Of a stretch of DNA of 64,000 nt, positions 1 through 9,001 are shown piece by piece (position 1 is the stretch's first letter; each line of letters begins with the position of its first letter). The stretch lies in contig JABSRU010000010.1 in the NCBI GenBank assembly GCA_013214965.1, positions 1-64,000 of the forward strand, in the 5' to 3' direction. Below the pieces are notes generated by a model. The model searched no databases, was not told where the DNA came from, and was given only the letters and a program-made list of their open reading frames with translations. Both the position numbers and the translations under genes were made by a program. The stretch is from Gammaproteobacteria bacterium. Its GTDB lineage: Bacteria; Pseudomonadota; Gammaproteobacteria; Enterobacterales; Psychrobiaceae.

Positions 1-320
1 TGGAAACAGTCACTGAAGCGCCAATGGAAACAGTCACTGAAGCACCGGTTGAAACAGTCACTGAAGCACCAATGGAAGCGGTTGCTGAAGCACCAATGGA
101 AGCGGTCACTGAAACGCCGGTAGCAAGTAATTTTACTGGTTCTGCAAGTGCACCAATGACAAAGCCTACGCCGGTGAATATGAACGCGAATGTAGAGCCT
201 GTTACAGAGATGGCTGCAGACAAGCGTTTGCCTTTTAGTGCAAGTACCCGTGGTGCTGGCACTGCTGGTGCAACCAACCATGCGAGTTCTCAAACTACGC
301 TAGCAAAAGCAGTTAACTAA
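1..320 (+). CDS. rne: Ribonuclease E, C-terminal end (partial, open at left edge)
   Basis: The reading frame is open from the first bases of the window and ends at TAA 318-320, so only the last ~105 residues are present. RNase E is the endonuclease scaffold of the degradosome, and its unstructured C-terminal half recruits partner enzymes. The visible part has an acidic octapeptide repeat (ETVTEAPM type, five copies), then SASAPMTKPTPV and a tail RGAGTAGATNHASSQ. The E. coli enzyme has a comparable SAPMTK segment followed by KGAAGGHTATHHASA, the polynucleotide-phosphorylase-binding microdomain, so I infer that PNPase recruitment is conserved. The catalytic half lies outside the window. Assignment rests on this tail similarity and on the low-complexity character. 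Confidence 0.8.
   Translation, partial: ETVTEAPMETVTEAPVETVTEAPMEAVAEAPMEAVTETPVASNFTGSASAPMTKPTPVNMNANVEPVTEMAADKRLPFSASTRGAGTAGATNHASSQTTLAKAVN
3..122 (+). repeat. 24-bp in-frame tandem repeat in rne
   Basis: Five consecutive 24-bp units (3-26, 27-50, 51-74, 75-98, 99-122) encode ETVTEAPM, ETVTEAPV, ETVTEAPM, EAVAEAPM and EAVTETPV. The first three are nearly identical at DNA level, so the array may continue left of the window and may vary in copy number between strains. Confidence 0.9.
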
Positions 321-321
321 G

Positions 322-365
322 AAAAAACGAGACGATAATTAACATATATTATCGTCTCGTTTTTA
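322..365. terminator. Bidirectional intrinsic terminator between rne and the phosphatase gene
   Basis: A perfect 12-bp stem (328-339 with 348-359, CGAGACGATAAT arm) and an 8-nt loop are flanked by A and T tracts on both sides. It lies just after the rne stop and before the end of the converging phosphatase gene, so it can serve both. Confidence 0.9.
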
Positions 366-393
366 TATTTCTATTTATGTTTACAGCTTACAA

Positions 394-873
394 CTAATAA
401 CACTTACGTTTTATCGCAGGCAACAAGCCTTTCATTGAGTTTTCAATTAAATCGAGTACCAAATCAAAACCTTTACTGCCTCCGTAGTAAGGATCTGGGA
501 CTTCACTTTCATCGCAATCACCATACTTAAGTATTAGCTGGAGCTTGTGCTGATATTCTGCAGGGCATTTAACTTGAAGTTCCGTTAAGTTATCTTGATC
601 CATCGCGAGAATAAAATCGAACTTCTCAAAATCTTTATCTTCCACCGGGCGAGATTTTATCCCAGAAAAATCATACCCACGCTGCTCAGCCACTCGAACA
701 GATCGCTGATCTGGCCTATTACCTCGGTGTATACCAAGAGTACCAGCAGAATCAACTTTAACCTTTAAATTTTGCTGTTTGATGTAACGTTTTAGCACAG
801 CTTCCGCTGTAGGTGAGCGGCAAATATTACCCATACAAACCATTAGTACTGAACATTTCGGTGTAAAAAACAA
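394..873 (-). CDS. Low-molecular-weight protein-tyrosine phosphatase
   Basis: A 159-residue cytoplasmic phosphatase of the LMW-PTP/Wzb family, which hydrolyses phosphotyrosine on proteins. The N-terminal P-loop CMGNICRS gives the C(X)5R(S) nucleophile and phosphate-binding arginine, and PDPYYGG near residue 127 carries the general-acid aspartate. The start is TTG at 873, preceded by AAGGGG at 5 nt spacing; the first in-frame ATG lies only two codons before the catalytic cysteine, which would remove the first beta strand. The gene converges on rne. No kinase or capsule gene is adjacent, so its partner cannot be inferred; arsenate reductase of the LMW-PTP fold is an unlikely alternative. Confidence 0.85.
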   Translation of the reverse strand: MFFTPKCSVLMVCMGNICRSPTAEAVLKRYIKQQNLKVKVDSAGTLGIHRGNRPDQRSVRVAEQRGYDFSGIKSRPVEDKDFEKFDFILAMDQDNLTELQVKCPAEYQHKLQLILKYGDCDESEVPDPYYGGSKGFDLVLDLIENSMKGLLPAIKRKCY

Positions 874-950
874 AGTAGCCCCTTATTATTAAGATCCTTT
901 AAACATAAAGTAGCCAAAAATGGACTAATAAGCCATTAGAAAAAAGCATT

Positions 951-984
951 AAAAAAGCCGAATTAAATAAATAATTCGGCTTTA
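951..984 (-). terminator. Terminator of the peroxiredoxin gene
   Basis: A 12-bp stem (954-965 with 972-983) with a 6-nt loop is followed on the minus strand by a T6 tract. It lies about 20 bp past the peroxiredoxin stop. Confidence 0.85.
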
Positions 985-1005
985 GGGTAGATATGTTAAT
1001 AAACG

Positions 1006-1608
1006 TTATAGTTTATCAGCATTCTCTGATAAGTAACTTGCAACGCCTTCAGGTGAAGCAGTCATAGCTTTGTCGCCTTGCTTCCAACCCGCAGGACAAA
1101 CTTCACCATGCTCTTCGTGAAATTGTAATGCGTCAACCATACGTAACATTTCGTCAACGTTACGACCTAATGGTAAATCATTAACAACTTGATGGCGAAC
1201 AACACCGTTCTCATCGATTAAGAATGAACCGCGTAGTGCAACACCGGCCGCATGTTCAACATCATATGCTTGACAGATTTCATGTTTAACATCAGCAACT
1301 AGGGTGTACTTAACTGGACCAATGCCACCGTCGTTTACTGGCATGTTACGCCATGCATTGTGTGAGAACTGAGAATCGATTGAAACACCGATCACGACAG
1401 TATTACGCTTGTCAAACTCAGCCATACGGTGATCAAAAGCAAGAAGTTCTGACGGACAAACAAACGTGAAATCTAATGGGTAAAAGAAGATTACTGCTGT
1501 TTTACCTTTAATCGCTTCATTTAGGTTAAATGAATCAACGATTTCACCATTACCTAATACGGCTGCTGCTGTAAAATCTGGTGCTTGACGGCCTACTAAT
1601 ACGCTCAT
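1006..1608 (-). CDS. Typical 2-Cys peroxiredoxin (AhpC/TSA family)
   Basis: Reduces hydrogen peroxide and organic or peroxynitrite peroxides in the cytoplasm. The peroxidatic cysteine is in FTFVCPSEL (Cys51 with the start chosen) and the resolving cysteine in EVCPAGW near residue 170, with the C-terminal extension of the 2-Cys class. The frame opens at 1620, but the ATG at 1608 is preferred: the GGAGAAA immediately before it is the ribosome binding site and would otherwise be coding. This gives 200 residues, the usual family length. It is downstream of a monothiol glutaredoxin gene on the same strand and close to sodB, forming a small oxidative-stress neighbourhood. No AhpF-type reductase is adjacent. 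Confidence 0.93.
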   Translation of the reverse strand: MSVLVGRQAPDFTAAAVLGNGEIVDSFNLNEAIKGKTAVIFFYPLDFTFVCPSELLAFDHRMAEFDKRNTVVIGVSIDSQFSHNAWRNMPVNDGGIGPVKYTLVADVKHEICQAYDVEHAAGVALRGSFLIDENGVVRHQVVNDLPLGRNVDEMLRMVDALQFHEEHGEVCPAGWKQGDKAMTASPEGVASYLSENADKL

Positions 1609-1676
1609 AATTTTCTCCATTTTGTTAAGCTCACAATGAGCAAATAATTGTTTATATCAGACTAATAGTTAAAGTA

Positions 1677-2009
1677 TTAATCTTCTTGATTATGCTTTTC
1701 TGCAGTTTCTTTTAACAAAGGCTGTAACTCGCCCTGTTGATACATTTCTAAAATAATATCACAACCACCCACTAACTCTCCGTCAACCCAAAGTTGTGGG
1801 AACGTTGGCCAGTTAGCAAATTTAGGTAATTCAGCACGAATATCAGGGTTTTGTAAAATATCAACAAAAGCAAATTTTTCGCCACAACTCATCACAGCTT
1901 GTGACGCTTGTGAAGAAAAACCACAATTAGGTAACTTAGGAGAGCCCTTCATGTACAAAATAATTGGGTTTTCAGTAATTTGTTGTTTAATTTTGTCTAA
2001 CGTTTCCAT
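1677..2009 (-). CDS. grxD: Monothiol glutaredoxin Grx4
   Basis: A 110-residue CGFS-type glutaredoxin that binds a [2Fe-2S] cluster with glutathione and delivers it to client proteins with BolA-type partners, rather than acting as a general disulfide reductase. The active site PNCGFSSQ is near residue 29; the glutathione-binding WPTFPQLW and GGCDI segments follow. Length and sequence match E. coli GrxD. It is upstream of the peroxiredoxin gene (68 bp gap without a terminator), so the two may be co-transcribed, and divergent from sodB. Confidence 0.93.
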   Translation of the reverse strand: METLDKIKQQITENPIILYMKGSPKLPNCGFSSQASQAVMSCGEKFAFVDILQNPDIRAELPKFANWPTFPQLWVDGELVGGCDIILEMYQQGELQPLLKETAEKHNQED

Positions 2010-2153
2010 CTTTAATCCTTAGGCTAACACGACTAGTGTCTAAAAATTTATATCAAGTAACAGCTATTGTACGCTGTCACAAGCCAAGACTAAACCCCAT
2101 TATTATTAAGGATTATAAATCAAAAAAATAGCTGATAAAGACTACATTCTATT

Positions 2154-2183
2154 TTGACCCAAATCAATTTTTTGCTGTATTAT
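2154..2183 (+). promoter_or_regulatory. Candidate sigma-70 promoter of sodB
   Basis: TTGACC (2154-2159) and TATTAT (2178-2183) are separated by 18 nt, with a start expected near 2190, about 50 nt before the sodB ATG. The leader has an AGGAG ribosome binding site. Confidence 0.55.
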
Positions 2184-2241
2184 AGAGAGAGAATAACAGC
2201 AATGAGCGCAATAAATAGACAATACATAACAGGAGATTATT

Positions 2242-2826
2242 ATGTCGTTTGAATTACCAGCACTACCTTATGCAATTGATGCATTAGCACCACATATTTC
2301 ACAAGAAACCTTAGAGTTTCACCACGGAAAGCACCATGCAACTTACGTTGCTAAATTAAATGGTCTAGTGGAAGGTACAGAATTAGCATCTAAATCACTT
2401 GAAGAATTGATCAAGACTGCTCAAGGTGGTGTATTCAACAATGCAGCACAAATATGGAATCACACATTTTACTGGAACAGCCTAAGCCCTAATGGCGGCG
2501 GCGAAGCAACTGGTGCATTACTAGAAGCCATAAACGCTTCATTTGGCTCTTACGCTGATTTCGTGGCTAAATTCAATGACAGTGCAGTGAACAACTTCGG
2601 CGCAAGCTGGACTTGGTTAGTGAAGAATGCTGACGGCAGTTTAGCCATTGTTAATACTAGCAATGCGGCAACACCATTAACGGACGATACAATCACTCCG
2701 CTGATGACCGTTGATCTATGGGAACATGCTTACTACATCGATTACCGTAATGTTCGTCCTAATTATTTAAAAGGTTTTTGGGCGTTAATTAACTGGGATT
2801 TTGCTGCGGCAAACTTTTCAGCTTAA
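2242..2826 (+). CDS. sodB: Superoxide dismutase [Fe]
   Basis: A 194-residue cytoplasmic enzyme dismutating superoxide to peroxide and oxygen. Metal ligands are visible: His27 (LEFHHGKHH), His in WNHTFYW near residue 74, and Asp/His in DLWEHAYYIDY near 157-161. The FNNAAQIWNHTFYW segment with its glutamine before the histidine, and the overall sequence, follow the iron enzyme (E. coli SodB) rather than SodA. A good AGGAG precedes the ATG. It is monocistronic, with its own promoter and a terminator directly after. The peroxide it makes could be handled by the peroxiredoxin encoded divergently. Confidence 0.96.
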   Translation: MSFELPALPYAIDALAPHISQETLEFHHGKHHATYVAKLNGLVEGTELASKSLEELIKTAQGGVFNNAAQIWNHTFYWNSLSPNGGGEATGALLEAINASFGSYADFVAKFNDSAVNNFGASWTWLVKNADGSLAIVNTSNAATPLTDDTITPLMTVDLWEHAYYIDYRNVRPNYLKGFWALINWDFAAANFSA

Positions 2827-2851
2827 TAATTATTAAGGCCGCAGGCCTAAC

Positions 2852-2878
2852 AAAAAGGGCTCATTCGAGCCCTTTTCA
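2852..2878 (+). terminator. sodB terminator
   Basis: A 10-bp stem AAAAGGGCTC/GAGCCCTTTT (2853-2862 with 2867-2876) with a 4-nt loop and T tract, 26 bp after the sodB stop. Confidence 0.9.
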
Positions 2879-3163
2879 ATAAAAATTAATTCAAAATATA
2901 AAAAAATCACACTATATTCAATTAATTATACTAGTCTTTAGAGAGGCAAGATAAAAATTAACCCAATGAAATTTATTCTTGTTTGTCTGGTCTAATTGTT
3001 AGACCAATCCGTTTTTTTATTTTTAGACAAAAAGCTAGTAATTACCATTTTTTGCTATAAGTTAAGGATTAAAGGACTTTTAACATCAGCCAATAACATT
3101 GATATCAGGTTGTCGTAGTAATAAATTTCACGTTGGCTGTATTTCACATTCAAGGGGAGTACG
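2879..3163 (+). promoter_or_regulatory. prkA upstream region with a perfect dyad and a possible -10
   Basis: This non-coding leader holds an 8-3-8 palindrome TGGTCTAATTGTTAGACCA at 2988-3006 and, at 3053-3065, TGCTATAAGTTAA, which resembles an extended or RpoS-type -10 element. The prkA Shine-Dalgarno AAGGGGAG is at the right edge. RpoS and nitrogen control are known for yeaG operons in enterics; which factor acts here is not shown by the sequence. Confidence 0.4.
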
Positions 3164-5086
3164 ATGTCTATATTTAATCATTACCAAAATCGCTATGAAG
3201 CAACAAAAGAAGAAGAGTATAGCCTACAAGAGTTTTTACAATTATGTAAAGATGACGATCGTTGTTATGCATCAGCCTCAGAAAGATTACTGCTTGCGAT
3301 TGGTGAACCTGAAGTCATCGATACTGCCACCGATCCCCGTTTAAGTCGGATATTCTCTAATCGTTTAATTAATCGTTACCAACCCTTCAAAGATTTTTAT
3401 GGCATGGAAGATGCGATTGAACAGATTGTGTCTTATCTTAAGCACTCAGCTCAAGGTCTCGAAGAAAGAAAACAAATCTTGTATTTATTAGGTCCCGTCG
3501 GTGGCGGCAAGTCCTCGCTAGCAGAAAAATTAAAAAGCTTAATGGAAAAAATGCCAATATATCGCTTAAAAGGCTCGCCTGTTAATGACCATCCCCTTGC
3601 TCTTTTTGATCCAAATGAAGATGGCGCGCTACTAAAGAATGAATATAATATTCCTAAACGTTATCTCGATACCATTATGTCACCGTGGGCGGTCAAACGC
3701 TTACATCAATACGGCGGTGATATCACTAAATTTAGAGTAGTCAAAACCTACCCTTCAATTCTGAATCAGATTGCGATTGCCAAAACAGAACCTGGTGACG
3801 AGAATAATCAAGACATATCCGCGTTAGTGGGCAAAGTCGACATCAGACAACTTGAACATTTTGCACAAAATGACGCCGATGCTTATTCTTATTCAGGATC
3901 GTTATGTCGTGCGAATCAAGGGTTAATGGAGTTTGTTGAAATGTTTAAGGCACCAATTAAGGTGCTCCATCCCTTATTGACCGCGACTCAAGAAGGTAAT
4001 TACAACGGCACAGAAGGGATTTCAGCGATGCCTTTTAATGGCATTATTTTAGCCCATTCCAATGAGTCAGAGTGGCAGACTTTTAGAGCAAATAAGAATA
4101 ATGAAGCATTTTTAGATCGCGTTTATATTGTCCAAGTGCCTTATTGCTTACGAGTGAGTGAAGAAATCAGTATTTACGATAAACTATTATCGACCTCACG
4201 ATTATCATCGGCGCAATGCGCTCCAGACACCCTAAAAATATTGGCCGAGTTTAGTATACTGTCGCGCTTGATTGCCCCAGAAAATTCAAGTATTCATTCA
4301 AAAATGCGGGTCTATGACGGTGAAACTCTCAAAGATACCGATCCGAAAGCGAAATCGTTGCAGGAATATAAAGACAATGCAGGTGTCGCCGAAGGAATGA
4401 CCGGGTTATCAACACGTTTCGCCTTTAAAATTCTGTCTCGGGTCTTTAATTTTGATCAAAATGAAGTGGCAGCAAACCCTGTTCATCTTTTTTATGTGTT
4501 AGAACAACAGATTGAACGAGAGCAATTTCCAGAAGAGTTAAGTGAAAAATACTTAGCCCACTTGAAGGGTTACCTCATTCCTCAATATATTGAGTTTATA
4601 GGTAAAGAGATTCAAACCGCATATCTAGAATCATATTCTGAGTATGGCCAGAATATCTTTGATCGCTATGTGACCTACGCTGATTTTTGGATTCAAGATC
4701 AAGAATATCGCGATCCCGAAACCGGTCAACTATTTGATCGCGGTGCACTTAATGATGAATTAGAAAAAATTGAAAAACCTGCCGGCATTAGTAACCCAAA
4801 AGATTTCCGTAATGAAATCGTCAATTTTGTGCTACGAGCAAAAGCCAATAATGCAGGCAACAATCCATCATGGACTAGCTATGAAAAATTAAGAACGGTG
4901 ATTGAGAAGAAAATGTTTTCAAACACCGAGGATTTGCTGCCGGTTATTTCATTTAATAATAAAACATCGAATGATGATCAGCAAAAGCATGCAGATTTTG
5001 TTGAGCGAATGACTCAAAAAGGTTATACCCAAAAGCAAGTCAGGCTGCTAACAGAATGGTACTTAAGAGTACGTAAATCTTCTTAA
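3164..5086 (+). CDS. prkA: PrkA/YeaG family serine protein kinase
   Basis: A 640-residue AAA+-type protein kinase, nearly colinear with E. coli YeaG (opening [18 protein letters not shown], ending WYLRVRKSS). The Walker A motif GPVGGGKSS is at residues 110-118, in the N-terminal AAA+ module; the C-terminal part has the weak cAMP-kinase-like PrkA domain. In enterics YeaG acts in stationary phase and nitrogen starvation, and its full targets are unknown. Strong AAGGGGAG before the ATG. First gene of an operon with yeaH (19 bp gap) and ycgB (10 bp gap), the usual conserved trio; the kinase is thought to act with the VWA protein and the SpoVR protein in one stress response. Confidence 0.95.
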   Translation: MSIFNHYQNRYEATKEEEYSLQEFLQLCKDDDRCYASASERLLLAIGEPEVIDTATDPRLSRIFSNRLINRYQPFKDFYGMEDAIEQIVSYLKHSAQGLEERKQILYLLGPVGGGKSSLAEKLKSLMEKMPIYRLKGSPVNDHPLALFDPNEDGALLKNEYNIPKRYLDTIMSPWAVKRLHQYGGDITKFRVVKTYPSILNQIAIAKTEPGDENNQDISALVGKVDIRQLEHFAQNDADAYSYSGSLCRANQGLMEFVEMFKAPIKVLHPLLTATQEGNYNGTEGISAMPFNGIILAHSNESEWQTFRANKNNEAFLDRVYIVQVPYCLRVSEEISIYDKLLSTSRLSSAQCAPDTLKILAEFSILSRLIAPENSSIHSKMRVYDGETLKDTDPKAKSLQEYKDNAGVAEGMTGLSTRFAFKILSRVFNFDQNEVAANPVHLFYVLEQQIEREQFPEELSEKYLAHLKGYLIPQYIEFIGKEIQTAYLESYSEYGQNIFDRYVTYADFWIQDQEYRDPETGQLFDRGALNDELEKIEKPAGISNPKDFRNEIVNFVLRAKANNAGNNPSWTSYEKLRTVIEKKMFSNTEDLLPVISFNNKTSNDDQQKHADFVERMTQKGYTQKQVRLLTEWYLRVRKSS

Positions 5087-5105
5087 TCGGGTATTTGGAG
5101 GCGAT

Positions 5106-6374
5106 ATGGCTAATTTTATCGACCGAAGACTCAACGGCAAGAATAAGAGCTCGGTAAATCGACAACGTTTTATACGACGTTATAACAAGCAAATTAAGCA
5201 AGCGGTCGCTGATGCGGTGTCAAAACGTAGCGTCACCGACGTGACATCTGGCGAAAGTATTAGTATTCCAACCAAAGATCTTAATGAACCTTTTTTTCAT
5301 CAAGGTCAAGGGGGAGTGAGAGAACGAGTATTGCCTGGTAACGACCAATTTCAAACGGGCGATCAAATACCCAAACCACCAGGGGGGCAAGGCTCTGGCG
5401 CCGGTGACGGTGATGCCAGCGATAGCGGTGAAGGCAACGATGAGTTTCAGTTTCAAATATCTAAAGATGAATATTTAGATTTATTATTTGAAGACTTGGA
5501 ATTACCCAATCTACAAAAAAACAAAATAAATGATATTGTTGAACAAAAAATAGTGCGCAGCGGTTTTAGCACTGTTGGCTTGCCCAACAATATTAATGTG
5601 GTGCGTTCACTCAAGAAATCACTCGCTCGACGTATTGCCTTATCGGGTAGCGAGCGACGAGAAATTAGGGCATTAGAGGAAAGGCTCAGCCAATTAAATG
5701 CGCTGCAAGAGCCTCCTCAAGCTGAGATAGATAGTTTAGAACAAGCTATCGCTCTATTAAAGAAACAAATACGTCGCATCCCTTTTATTGATGATTTTGA
5801 TTTAATGTTCAATAATTTTAGTAAACAAGACATGCCATCATCTCGAGCGGTGATGTTTTGTTTAATGGATGTCTCTGGATCAATGGATCAAGTGACCAAA
5901 GATATTGCTAAGCGCTTTTATGTGTTGCTCTATTTGTTTCTATCGCGTCGCTATAAAACTATTGAAGTGGTGTACATCAGGCATCATACCCAAGCAAAAG
6001 AAGTGGATGAACACGAATTTTTCTATTCTCAGGAAACTGGCGGTACTATAGTATCAAGCGCTCTTAAACTCATGAGCGATATTCAGCGCAAGCGCTACCC
6101 TCAAGATCAATGGAATATTTATGCCGCGCAAGCGTCTGATGGCGATAATTGGGCTGATGATACACCGCTGTGTGCGCAATTATTACAACAACAAATATTA
6201 CCTTTTACTAGACATTACAGCTATATCGAAATAACTAACCGAGCCCATCAGTCATTATGGCAACAATATCAAAATCTCGCTGCCACTCACCCTCAATTTG
6301 CGATAAAACACATAAAGAGTGTTGCTGATATTTATCCAGTATTTAGAGAATTATTTCAAAAGCAACTGGCTTAA
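5106..6374 (+). CDS. yeaH: YeaH family von Willebrand A-domain protein (DUF444)
   Basis: 422 residues. The N-terminal half is charged and glycine-rich ([19 protein letters not shown] around residues 91-111), then a helical region; the C-terminal half is a VWA-like domain with the MIDAS motif DVSGSMD near residue 256, implying divalent-metal-dependent protein contact. Cytoplasmic, no signal peptide. It lies between prkA and ycgB with short gaps, each preceded by a Shine-Dalgarno (GGAG here). AAA+ proteins paired with VWA proteins often work as complexes, so a PrkA-YeaH complex is a reasonable inference. Its biochemical role is not established. Confidence 0.93.
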   Translation: MANFIDRRLNGKNKSSVNRQRFIRRYNKQIKQAVADAVSKRSVTDVTSGESISIPTKDLNEPFFHQGQGGVRERVLPGNDQFQTGDQIPKPPGGQGSGAGDGDASDSGEGNDEFQFQISKDEYLDLLFEDLELPNLQKNKINDIVEQKIVRSGFSTVGLPNNINVVRSLKKSLARRIALSGSERREIRALEERLSQLNALQEPPQAEIDSLEQAIALLKKQIRRIPFIDDFDLMFNNFSKQDMPSSRAVMFCLMDVSGSMDQVTKDIAKRFYVLLYLFLSRRYKTIEVVYIRHHTQAKEVDEHEFFYSQETGGTIVSSALKLMSDIQRKRYPQDQWNIYAAQASDGDNWADDTPLCAQLLQQQILPFTRHYSYIEITNRAHQSLWQQYQNLAATHPQFAIKHIKSVADIYPVFRELFQKQLA

Positions 6375-6384
6375 GGACGATTCG

Positions 6385-7941
6385 ATGACAACAGATACTA
6401 AACAAAAAAACGACCTCGATAAAAACTGTCTTGATAAAACCCATCTCGATGATAGTGGCGATTGGACATTTGATAAGCTTGAGCAATACCATCAAGTTAT
6501 CAAAGAAGTGGCTCAAGAATATCGTTTAGACACCTACCCTAACCAAATTGAAGTCATCACCTCGGAACAAATGATGGATGCTTACTCAAGTGTCGGTATG
6601 CCCGTTGGATATAATCACTGGAGCTATGGCAAAAAATTTATTCAAACCCAGCAAAATTATCAACGGGGACAAATGGGCTTGGCCTATGAAATAGTCATCA
6701 ATTCAAATCCATGCATCGCCTATTTAATGGAAGAGAACACTATGACGATGCAAGCCTTAGTCATTGCTCATGCTTGTTATGGTCATAATTCATTTTTTAA
6801 AAACAACTATTTGTTTACCACTTGGACTGATGCTGACTCTATTATCGATTATTTACTTTTTGCCAAAAAATTCATTAGTAGCTGTGAGGAAAAATACGGG
6901 ATAGATCTAGTTGAAGACACTCTAGACTCTTGTCATGCATTAATGAATCTCGGTGTAGACCGATATAAAAGGCCGAGTAAAATATCAATGCACAAAGAGC
7001 ATCAACGTCAAAAAGATCGCGAAGAATATCTTCAAAGTCAAGTCAATGATTTGTGGCGCACTGTGCCGAAACGCAAAGCTGATGAACAACTGCTTAAAGA
7101 TCGTTACCCTAAAGATCCCCAAGAAAACATCTTATATTTTATTGAAAAAAATGCACCATTATTGGAATCTTGGCAGCGGGAAATTATTCGAATAGTTCGA
7201 AAGATATCTCAGTATTTTTATCCGCAAAAACAAACTCAAGTGATGAATGAAGGTTGGGCGACATTTTGGCATTATACGATTTTGAATACGCTCTATGATC
7301 GTGGTGATGTCAGTGACAAGTTTATGCTAGAATTTTTACATCAACATACCAATGTTATTTATCAACCCCCTTATAACAGTGATTATTATTCAGGAATTAA
7401 TCCCTATGCACTGGGGTTTTCGATGTTTTGCGATATTAGAAGAATCTGTGAACATCCAACGGCTGAAGACCGACAATGGTTCCCTGATATTGCTGGTAGT
7501 AACTGGCTAGACACTCTTCATTTTGCGTGTAAAAACTTCAAAGATGAAAGCTTTATTAGCCAATTCCTATCACCACACTTAATTCGAGAAATGAAGTTAT
7601 TTAGTATCACTGATGACAGTAAACTAAGTCATATCGACGTCAGTGCGATTCATAATGAACAAGGCTATTTAGCCGTTAGGGAAACACTGTCTAAACAATA
7701 TAATTTATCGAATATCGAACCCAATATTCAAGTGTATGATGTTCGAGTCGATGGCGACCGCTCTTTAACGTTGAGATATTACCCACAGCAAGGAGTGCCC
7801 CTAGCAGGATCCGCGGAAGAAGTGATAAAACATGTTCATCGATTATGGGGGTTTACGGTCAGAATTGAGCAGAAAAATAGCGATGACAGCATTGAGTTAT
7901 TACAATGCTGTCCGGACAAAGCAGCTAATCTTAACGAATAG
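6385..7941 (+). CDS. ycgB: SpoVR family protein YcgB
   Basis: 518 residues, matching the SpoVR/YcgB family in length and sequence (W-x-F-D-x-L-E-x-Y near the start, [14 protein letters not shown] near residue 290, [12 protein letters not shown]). The function is unknown; the family is named after a Bacillus sporulation gene, but here it is the third gene of the prkA-yeaH-ycgB stress operon. The frame is open from 6319, inside yeaH, but ATG 6385 has AAGGA upstream and begins just after the yeaH stop, so it is preferred. The last 11 bp overlap the 3' end of fadR on the other strand. Confidence 0.92.
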   Translation: MTTDTKQKNDLDKNCLDKTHLDDSGDWTFDKLEQYHQVIKEVAQEYRLDTYPNQIEVITSEQMMDAYSSVGMPVGYNHWSYGKKFIQTQQNYQRGQMGLAYEIVINSNPCIAYLMEENTMTMQALVIAHACYGHNSFFKNNYLFTTWTDADSIIDYLLFAKKFISSCEEKYGIDLVEDTLDSCHALMNLGVDRYKRPSKISMHKEHQRQKDREEYLQSQVNDLWRTVPKRKADEQLLKDRYPKDPQENILYFIEKNAPLLESWQREIIRIVRKISQYFYPQKQTQVMNEGWATFWHYTILNTLYDRGDVSDKFMLEFLHQHTNVIYQPPYNSDYYSGINPYALGFSMFCDIRRICEHPTAEDRQWFPDIAGSNWLDTLHFACKNFKDESFISQFLSPHLIREMKLFSITDDSKLSHIDVSAIHNEQGYLAVRETLSKQYNLSNIEPNIQVYDVRVDGDRSLTLRYYPQQGVPLAGSAEEVIKHVHRLWGFTVRIEQKNSDDSIELLQCCPDKAANLNE

Positions 7942-8650
7942 CATCTACAATGTCTGTTGGTAGGCGATCACGTAATGCCGCCCATATTTTACCAGTTTTT
8001 AAGCCATAGCGACGCATTGATACGATCACTTGGTCAAAATTGCCTTGCATCGCTAATTCTGCTAACTCGTCATAATGGGCATCGGCCAAGCGGCGAGCTT
8101 CTTCAGATTCAAAATATAAGCGGCCAACACGACCATATAAATCTTTAAAGCCGTTAAGAATTAACACATAAATAGGATTACCAGAAGCAAATGCTAATTG
8201 ATGATGCATCCAATAATCAAAGTCAGAGTAGGCGAATGCTGTGTCATCAATGGCTTTATAGCCATGAATGATGTCGCGAGATTTCTCTGGATTGGTTTTT
8301 AACGCCGCACGAATATAAATAACAGAAACATTGGTTCGGGCCGATAAAAGTTGATCAACTAATTCAGGAATACCATTTTTGTCTAACCGAGCCATGGTCA
8401 CTAATACATTTAATCCAGCTGTTTCCCAAAAATTATTAACCTTCGTTGGTTTACCATGTTTGATTGTTAACCAACCATCACGGGATAAACGCTGCAATAC
8501 CTCACGAAGTGTTGTTCTTGTTACACCAATTAATTCTGAAAGTTCGCGTTCAGCAGGCAAAAATGAACCAGCAGGGAAACGTCCAGTCCATATAGAATCA
8601 ACAAGATATTCTTCAGCAAATCCAGCAGGACTTTGCGCCTTATAAATCAT
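7931..8650 (-). CDS. fadR: Fatty acid metabolism regulator FadR
   Basis: 239 residues, GntR-family acyl-CoA-responsive regulator that represses fad genes and activates fabA/fabB in E. coli. The N-terminal winged helix is very conserved ([49 protein letters not shown]); the C-terminal FCD-like domain includes [14 protein letters not shown]. It is divergent from nhaB, the same arrangement as in E. coli, and overlaps ycgB tail to tail. I found no clear FadR palindrome (TGGTC-N-GACCA) in the intergenic region, so autoregulation is not supported by sequence. Confidence 0.95.
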   Translation of the reverse strand: MIYKAQSPAGFAEEYLVDSIWTGRFPAGSFLPAERELSELIGVTRTTLREVLQRLSRDGWLTIKHGKPTKVNNFWETAGLNVLVTMARLDKNGIPELVDQLLSARTNVSVIYIRAALKTNPEKSRDIIHGYKAIDDTAFAYSDFDYWMHHQLAFASGNPIYVLILNGFKDLYGRVGRLYFESEEARRLADAHYDELAELAMQGNFDQVIVSMRRYGLKTGKIWAALRDRLPTDIVDAIR

Positions 8651-9001
8651 TTTAACACTCGAATAAAAATCACAATATTCAAAGGATGATACCAGAGCCC
8701 TGTAAAATTGATACTGATATATTATTCCGTCAATGATGTGCGCATTTTTTATGCAAACAGCTTTCTTTTCAATGCTATCTTGATATAAATCTAATTTTGT
8801 TGCGGCGAAAAGACTATGATATTGTTGTTCAATAATTCACACGTTAAAAAGCCAGTATCACAAGGATAAACAACAATTTAAAATAATATCACTGAGTAAG
8901 TAATCATTTAAGACCTTTTATCTAGTGTTATTACCTAAATTTGTTGTAAGATCCATGGCACTATTAACAAATAATCAACAATTCGCCCTAGCGAGGATAA
9001 A
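8651..9001. other. fadR-nhaB divergent intergenic region
   Basis: This AT-rich 351-bp spacer should hold both promoters. The nhaB Shine-Dalgarno GAGGA lies just before 9002. No convincing operator palindrome, small ORF or RNA gene was seen. Confidence 0.5.

Noticed and set aside
2988-3006. Palindrome as the sodB terminator
   Set aside because: sodB has a strong terminator at 2852-2878, and the T-rich stretch here begins six bases after the stem.
3099-3344. 81-residue frame at the start of prkA
   Set aside because: It overlaps the prkA N-terminus in another frame and has no ribosome site; prkA matches YeaG from its first codon.
8651-9001. FadR operator in the fadR-nhaB spacer
   Set aside because: Only an isolated ACCAGA half-site near 8690 was seen; no TGGTC-N-GACCA palindrome.
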